Shown here one piece after another: positions 60,214 through 64,000 of a stretch of 64,000 nucleotides of DNA. Where the stretch lies: NCBI RefSeq assembly GCF_010726765.1, contig NZ_AP022601.1:434001-498000 (forward strand), in the 5' to 3' direction. A program made the position numbers and the translations under genes. Origin of the DNA: Mycobacterium gallinarum (lineage in GTDB: Bacteria > Actinomycetota > Actinomycetes > Mycobacteriales > Mycobacteriaceae). Each line of letters opens with the position of its first letter. Positions within the stretch are counted from its first letter, which is position 1. Under the pieces are notes generated by a model. The model searched no databases, was not told the origin of the DNA, and saw only the letters and a program-made list of their open reading frames with translations.

Positions 60214-61761
60214 TCAGTCGGCGCGCTGGTAAAGGTCGCGAACGGTGTCGATGGTGTCGGCCTCCGCGGGGCTCTTGTCGTCGCGGTAGCGCAGGACCCG
60301 CGCGAAACGCAGTGCCATTCCGCCGGGATAGCGCGATGACGTCTGCACGCCGTCCAGCGCGATTTCGACGACCTGTTCGGGGCGCACCTTGACGACATAA
60401 CCGTCGGTCGGGCCGTCGGCGAGTTCGAGGAAGCGGGCGGTCTGCCATGCCAGCATCGCGTCCGTCATCCCCTTGAAAGTCTTTCCGAGCATGACGAATT
60501 CGCCAGTCTGGGCGTCTCGCGCCCCGAGATGGATGTTCGACAGCTTGCCGGTTCGCCGGCCCGACCCCCATTCGACTCCGAGGACCACCAGATCCAGCGT
60601 GTGAACCGGCTTGACCTTCAGCCACCCGGCGCCGCGACGGCCGGCCTCGTACGGCGTCGACAGCGATTTCGCCATGACGCCTTCGTGGCCGGCGGCCAGC
60701 GTGACCTCGAGGAAATTCTGCGCCTGCTCGGCGTCGTCGGTGATCAACCGGTCGACGCGCTGGGCCTTCGGCACGATTGCGTCCAGCGCCGCGATGCGTT
60801 CACTGGTCGGCAGGTCCAGGAGGTCGGTGCCGTCGAGGTGCAGCAGATCGAAAACGAACACCGACAGGGGTTGCGCCGTGCGGGCCGCCGCGATGTCGAC
60901 CGAGCGCCCGAACCGTGACGCGGTCACCTGAAACCGATGGGGACGACCGTCGGGACGCAGCGCAATCGCTTCGGCATCGGCGATCAGATCGGTGACCGAC
61001 AGCGCCAATGTCGCATCCACCACCTCGGGCAGCCGTGCGGTGACATCGTCGAGGCTGCGGGTGTAGATCCGGACCTCGTCGCGCGTGCGGTGAATCTGCA
61101 CCCGCGCGCCGTCCAGCTTCGCCTCGAAAACCGCTGCGCCACCGATACGTTCAAGTGCCTCGGCGACCCCGGTGGCGGTTTGGGCGAGCATCGGACCGAC
61201 GGGCTGGCCGACCTCGAGCCTGAACTCCTGCAGCGCAACCTCGCCCCCCGTCAGCGCGGCGGCCGCGACGGCGGGAAGATCGCCGCCGAGCATGGCCGCG
61301 CGGCGCACCGCGGCGACGGGAACATCGGCGGCCTTCGCGACCGCGTCGGCCATCACTCCCACCAGGGCCCCCTGGCGGAGTTCGCCGCCGAGCAGGCGTC
61401 GCAGGAATGTCTGTTCGGCATCGGTGGCCTGACCGAACAGTCCCGCGACCAACTCGGCACGCCGAGCCTGGGAGCCCTTGCCTGCGACCGTCCCGATCTC
61501 GCTGAACCGGGCATCGACAGCAAGGACGGTCAGCGACGCCTCGGCCGCCGCGGGCGGCAACGATCGAAGCGCCGCCCAGCCGACGCCGATCTGGCGCTGC
61601 GGCAGCTCGCCGGACAGCCACGACACGACCACCGCGACCAGCGCGGCATCGCCCTCGTCACCAGCGCGGCGCAGCAGGTCGGCGATCCTGGCGATCTTTT
61701 TCAAACGGGCCGAAGAGGCGCCGACCTCGGCGGAGGCGGTGACGACGTCACGAAGCTGCAC
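60214..61761 (-). CDS. ligB: ATP-dependent DNA ligase, LigB type
   Basis: A 515-residue ligase that seals nicks with ATP. The AMP-accepting lysine is Lys215 in EAKLDGAR. The N-terminal 200 residues are the DNA-binding domain, [11 protein letters not shown] and [17 protein letters not shown] are nucleotidyltransferase motifs, WLKVKP is motif V and the end ([17 protein letters not shown]) is the OB-fold. Length and order match mycobacterial LigB (about 507). It accompanies the essential NAD-dependent ligase elsewhere. Its short gap to the YqeY-like gene suggests co-transcription. Confidence 0.93.
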   Translation of the reverse strand: MQLRDVVTASAEVGASSARLKKIARIADLLRRAGDEGDAALVAVVVSWLSGELPQRQIGVGWAALRSLPPAAAEASLTVLAVDARFSEIGTVAGKGSQARRAELVAGLFGQATDAEQTFLRRLLGGELRQGALVGVMADAVAKAADVPVAAVRRAAMLGGDLPAVAAAALTGGEVALQEFRLEVGQPVGPMLAQTATGVAEALERIGGAAVFEAKLDGARVQIHRTRDEVRIYTRSLDDVTARLPEVVDATLALSVTDLIADAEAIALRPDGRPHRFQVTASRFGRSVDIAAARTAQPLSVFVFDLLHLDGTDLLDLPTSERIAALDAIVPKAQRVDRLITDDAEQAQNFLEVTLAAGHEGVMAKSLSTPYEAGRRGAGWLKVKPVHTLDLVVLGVEWGSGRRTGKLSNIHLGARDAQTGEFVMLGKTFKGMTDAMLAWQTARFLELADGPTDGYVVKVRPEQVVEIALDGVQTSSRYPGGMALRFARVLRYRDDKSPAEADTIDTVRDLYQRAD

Positions 61762-61782
61762 GACCCCAGCCTGGCACGGGTG

Positions 61783-62151
61783 TCAGACATCTCCGAGTAG
61801 GCCGGTGAGCACCGCGGCTTCCGCGCGGAGGCTGGCGGCGCGTTCGGTGTGCCCTCCGCTGCTCACCTGCTCGGCCGCGGCCAGCCGCTCGTCGACCTCG
61901 GCCCGCACCAGGTCGCGAATCTCGTCGTCGGACAACTCCCGGCGCGCCACCTCGGCAGCACCGAGCCCCACCACCCCGCCGGCGATGGCCTCACTCCCCG
62001 GCGCGTCGATGTCCACCGCGTCGGGGGTTTCGGCGTTGTCGATGGCACTCAGGGCCGAGCGCAGCGCGGACACCCGGGGGGCGTCGCGCTCTTTGCGGGC
62101 GGCGAGTAGCGCATCGCGCAGGGTTTCTCTCCAAAGCTGTGCAGCGGTCAC
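61783..62151 (-). CDS. YqeY-like (GatB/YqeY domain) protein
   Basis: A 122-residue helical protein. LWRETLRDALLAARKERDAPRVSALRSALSAI and ELSDDEIRDLVRAEVDERLAAAEQ resemble the helices of GatB/YqeY-domain proteins, which bind tRNA in some contexts. It starts at GTG 62151 and is shorter than typical (about 150). It lies 21 bases upstream of ligB on the same strand. Moderate confidence in the family. Confidence 0.7.
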   Translation of the reverse strand: MTAAQLWRETLRDALLAARKERDAPRVSALRSALSAIDNAETPDAVDIDAPGSEAIAGGVVGLGAAEVARRELSDDEIRDLVRAEVDERLAAAEQVSSGGHTERAASLRAEAAVLTGLLGDV

Positions 62152-62192
62152 GGCACGCCAAACTAGGCGGCCGAGGCCGCGACCGCAGCTCA

Positions 62193-63725
62193 TTATTTGA
62201 CTGCGAAGGAGACGGTGTGCCAGCCGGTGGCGCCGTCGGGAATCGGGTCGGCCAGGTCGGCCGTCTGGACAGCACCGGTGTTGTCGGTGGCGCGCACGGA
62301 GATCGTGTGCATGCCCGGCGCTGTGGCCTGCCACGGAAAGCTCCACAGCCGCCATGTGTCGTCGGCGTAGCTCGCGCCGAGCTCGGCCTGATTCCAGTCG
62401 CCCTCATCGATGCGCACCTCGACGGCGCGCACACCGCGGTCCTGAGCCCACGCGACGCCGCCGAACCTCACCGCCCCCTGTGCCACGTCCTGGCCGCTGC
62501 GCGGCACGTCGATGCGTGACTGCGTTTTGATCGGTCCGCGCGCGGACCAGCCCAGCGGCGTCCAGTACCCCTGTGCGCGATCGAACCGGGTGACTTCGAG
62601 GTCGACGACCCACTTGGTGGCCGACACATAGCCGTAGAGGCCGGGTACGACGAGGCGCGCGGGATAGCCGTGTTCGGTGGGCAGCGGTTGACCGTTCATG
62701 CCGACGGCAAGCAGCGAATCGCGGTCGTCGGTAAGCGCTTCCACGGGGCTGCCCGCGGTGAACCCGTCGATCGACATCGACAGCACCATGTCCGCGTCGG
62801 AGTGAATACCGGCCTCCGCCAACAGGTCCCGCAATCGATAGCCGGTCCATGCCGCGTTCCCGATGAGATCGCCTCCGACGGGGTTGGACACGCACGTCAG
62901 CGTCACCAGCTTCTCGACGACCTCGAACCGTTCGAGATCCTCGAAGCGGTAGGTGATTTCGCGGTCGACCATGCCATGGATCCTCAACTGCCAGTCGGCC
63001 CGACTCAGCTGCGGCACCGACAGCGCGGTATCGATCCGGTAGAAGTCCTCGTTGGCGGTGACGAAGGAGGGCAGCGCGACACCTTCCGGTTGGACTGTCG
63101 GCGGGACCGCCGGTGCGGCGAGGTCGATCTTGGGCAGTGCGAAGGCGTTGCGGTCGCCCGCGACCGACGTCGTCAGCCGCGACAACACCGCACCCCCGAC
63201 CCCGGTGAGCGCTCCCGCACCGAGGAATCCGAGTGTGACGAGTGACAGCCGTCGGCCGCGATCGGGGGAGTCCGTCGCGGGATCGCCTTCCGGTTCGTCG
63301 ACGAACCGGCCCGACGTCAGCAGCCGAAGCACGGCGACACCGCAGAGGGTGCCGATGATCGTCGGGACGACGTCGGCCCAGCCCGCGCCCGCACGCGACA
63401 GCACGGCCGCACAACCCGCGGCCCCGGCGGCGACGATCGCGGCGCTGCCTACGGGTACGCGGCGCGTCTCGTACTGCGCCGTCACCGCCGCGATCGCCGC
63501 GATGACGGCGACCACCGCGATCGACAGGAACAGTTTGTCGGCCGTGCCGAACGTCTGGATGGCCCATTCCTTGACCGGGCCCGGCGTGAGATCGATGACG
63601 GCCGATCCGACGGCATTGCGTGCGTCGGCTCCAGGCCCGAAGAACACGACGAGCAGTTGGGTCAGGCCGAGGGCGACCGCCGCCGCCGCCACCCCCGCCA
63701 TCGCCTTGGCGCCGCGCTCCGTCAT
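62193..63725 (-). CDS. membrane-anchored sulfite-oxidase-fold molybdoenzyme
   Basis: A 510-residue protein. The first 185 residues have about five hydrophobic helices; the rest is an oxidoreductase molybdopterin-binding domain followed by a dimerisation domain. The molybdenum-ligand cysteine lies in VTLTCVSNPVGG (near residue 278). RHPWRIHG-like strands and WTGYRLRDLLAEAG are typical of the family. It would sit on the outer face of the membrane. Donor and acceptor are unknown; sulfite, sulfoxide or methionine sulfoxide repair are options. Distinct from the bis-MGD enzymes in the window. Confidence 0.87.
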   Translation of the reverse strand: MTERGAKAMAGVAAAAVALGLTQLLVVFFGPGADARNAVGSAVIDLTPGPVKEWAIQTFGTADKLFLSIAVVAVIAAIAAVTAQYETRRVPVGSAAIVAAGAAGCAAVLSRAGAGWADVVPTIIGTLCGVAVLRLLTSGRFVDEPEGDPATDSPDRGRRLSLVTLGFLGAGALTGVGGAVLSRLTTSVAGDRNAFALPKIDLAAPAVPPTVQPEGVALPSFVTANEDFYRIDTALSVPQLSRADWQLRIHGMVDREITYRFEDLERFEVVEKLVTLTCVSNPVGGDLIGNAAWTGYRLRDLLAEAGIHSDADMVLSMSIDGFTAGSPVEALTDDRDSLLAVGMNGQPLPTEHGYPARLVVPGLYGYVSATKWVVDLEVTRFDRAQGYWTPLGWSARGPIKTQSRIDVPRSGQDVAQGAVRFGGVAWAQDRGVRAVEVRIDEGDWNQAELGASYADDTWRLWSFPWQATAPGMHTISVRATDNTGAVQTADLADPIPDGATGWHTVSFAVK

Positions 63726-63789
63726 GAGGCCAAGCTACCCACGCACCGACCCGAAAGCCTTAACGAAAAGTGACGTCAGCTAAGTTGCT

Positions 63790-63797
63790 TTACAGTC
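63790..63797. promoter_or_regulatory. half-site of the island palindrome before the last SDR
   Basis: TTACAGTC, 27 bases before the ATG at 63824. No left arm at the expected spacing. Listed because it again falls just before a lipid-catabolic gene. Confidence 0.25.
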
Positions 63798-63823
63798 TGA
63801 CCTCATTTTGGAAAGGGAACTAA

Positions 63824-64000
63824 ATGGAGATCTCGGGCAAGAAGGCCATCATCGTCGGCGGGGCTTCAGGCTTCGGTAAGGCCACCGCTGAATTGCTGGC
63901 CAAGCGCGGCGCGAGCGTGGCAGTGCTGGACCGCCCGCAATCGAAGGGCAAGGAAGTCGCTGACGAGATCGGCGGCACCTTCTATGAGGTCGACGTCACC
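63824..64000 (+). CDS. short-chain dehydrogenase, 3-hydroxyacyl-CoA type, cut by window edge
   Basis: The first 59 codons of an SDR. GGASGFGKATAELLAKRGASV shows the TGxxxGxG-type NAD motif with a phenylalanine, as in the 17-beta-HSD10/3-hydroxyacyl-CoA dehydrogenase type II group. GGAAAGGGA lies before the ATG. The remainder lies outside the window, so the active site cannot be checked. Probably the first gene of a further beta-oxidation operon. Confidence 0.82.
   Translation, partial: MEISGKKAIIVGGASGFGKATAELLAKRGASVAVLDRPQSKGKEVADEIGGTFYEVDVT

Noticed and set aside
1..64000. CRISPR arrays, insertion sequences, prophage or conjugation genes
   Set aside because: No regularly spaced repeats, transposase, integrase or phage structural proteins were recognised in any frame read.

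Overview
The window is high-GC actinobacterial DNA, most likely from an environmental Mycobacterium (Mycolicibacterium-type). Supporting signs are F420-dependent LLM oxidoreductases, a WS/DGAT triacylglycerol synthase, a DesA1-like acyl-ACP desaturase, a DUF2510 protein, FadD/FadE/EchA-rich gene sets, many GTG starts and ATGA/GTGA stop-start overlaps. No rRNA, tRNA, CRISPR array, insertion sequence or phage gene was recognised. The genus is an inference from gene content.

Positions 1-46650 are a large catabolic island for CoA-activated substrates. A minus-strand operon (5518 to 1) has three crotonases and three acyl-CoA synthetases. Divergent to it are a thioesterase, a GntR/FCD regulator, a crotonase and a thiolase. 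A TetR gene (9239-9946) faces a long plus-strand operon (10139-19984): crotonases, a DapA-like lyase, two amidohydrolase-2 enzymes, an acyl-CoA synthetase, an adjacent pair of acyl-CoA dehydrogenases and an extended SDR. Next come an amidohydrolase/SDR/thiolase-like operon, divergent from a bis-MGD molybdoenzyme. A minus-strand block (33527 to 26300) follows: Rieske oxygenase, reduced isochorismatase-like protein, thioesterase, acyl-CoA synthetase, P450, a second TetR and a CoA-transferase. After it are an acyl-ACP desaturase, a Baeyer-Villiger monooxygenase with an esterase, a third TetR, a phosphotransferase/SnoaL/LLM operon, a lone carboxyltransferase, an LLM/P450 pair, an amidohydrolase and an AhpD-like protein.

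The most notable feature is a 19-bp palindrome, TACTGTAA-N3-TTACAGTA, that recurs in promoter regions throughout the island. Two copies are perfect (29580-29598, 34805-34823); about six are diverged and three are single half-sites. The two TetR genes are close paralogues with near-identical helix-turn-helix regions, and each lies next to or downstream of a copy. This suggests one coordinated regulon joining all these operons. Its substrate is unknown; a cyclic terpenoid-, steroid- or aromatic-like compound fits the oxygenases, Baeyer-Villiger enzyme, ring/side-chain CoA enzymes and lyases.

Positions 46755-57806 hold an MHS transporter and a nitrate respiration cluster, narK-narG-narH-narJ-narI, with every junction overlapping. 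Beside it are a group III truncated haemoglobin and a divergent ArsR/SufR-like regulator with a cysteine cluster, consistent with nitrate reduction plus nitric oxide handling. Positions 57829-60168 carry two flavin/F420-type split-barrel proteins around a WS/DGAT, with a DosR-box-like palindrome in front of the WS/DGAT. The end of the window has an ATP-dependent DNA ligase, a YqeY-like protein, a membrane-anchored sulfite-oxidase-fold protein and the start of an SDR.

Decayed or reduced genes include two SDR C-terminal remnants, a shortened isochorismatase-like ORF, and a one-base frameshift in the second TetR. A 53-bp hairpin repeat occurs twice, both times between convergent genes.
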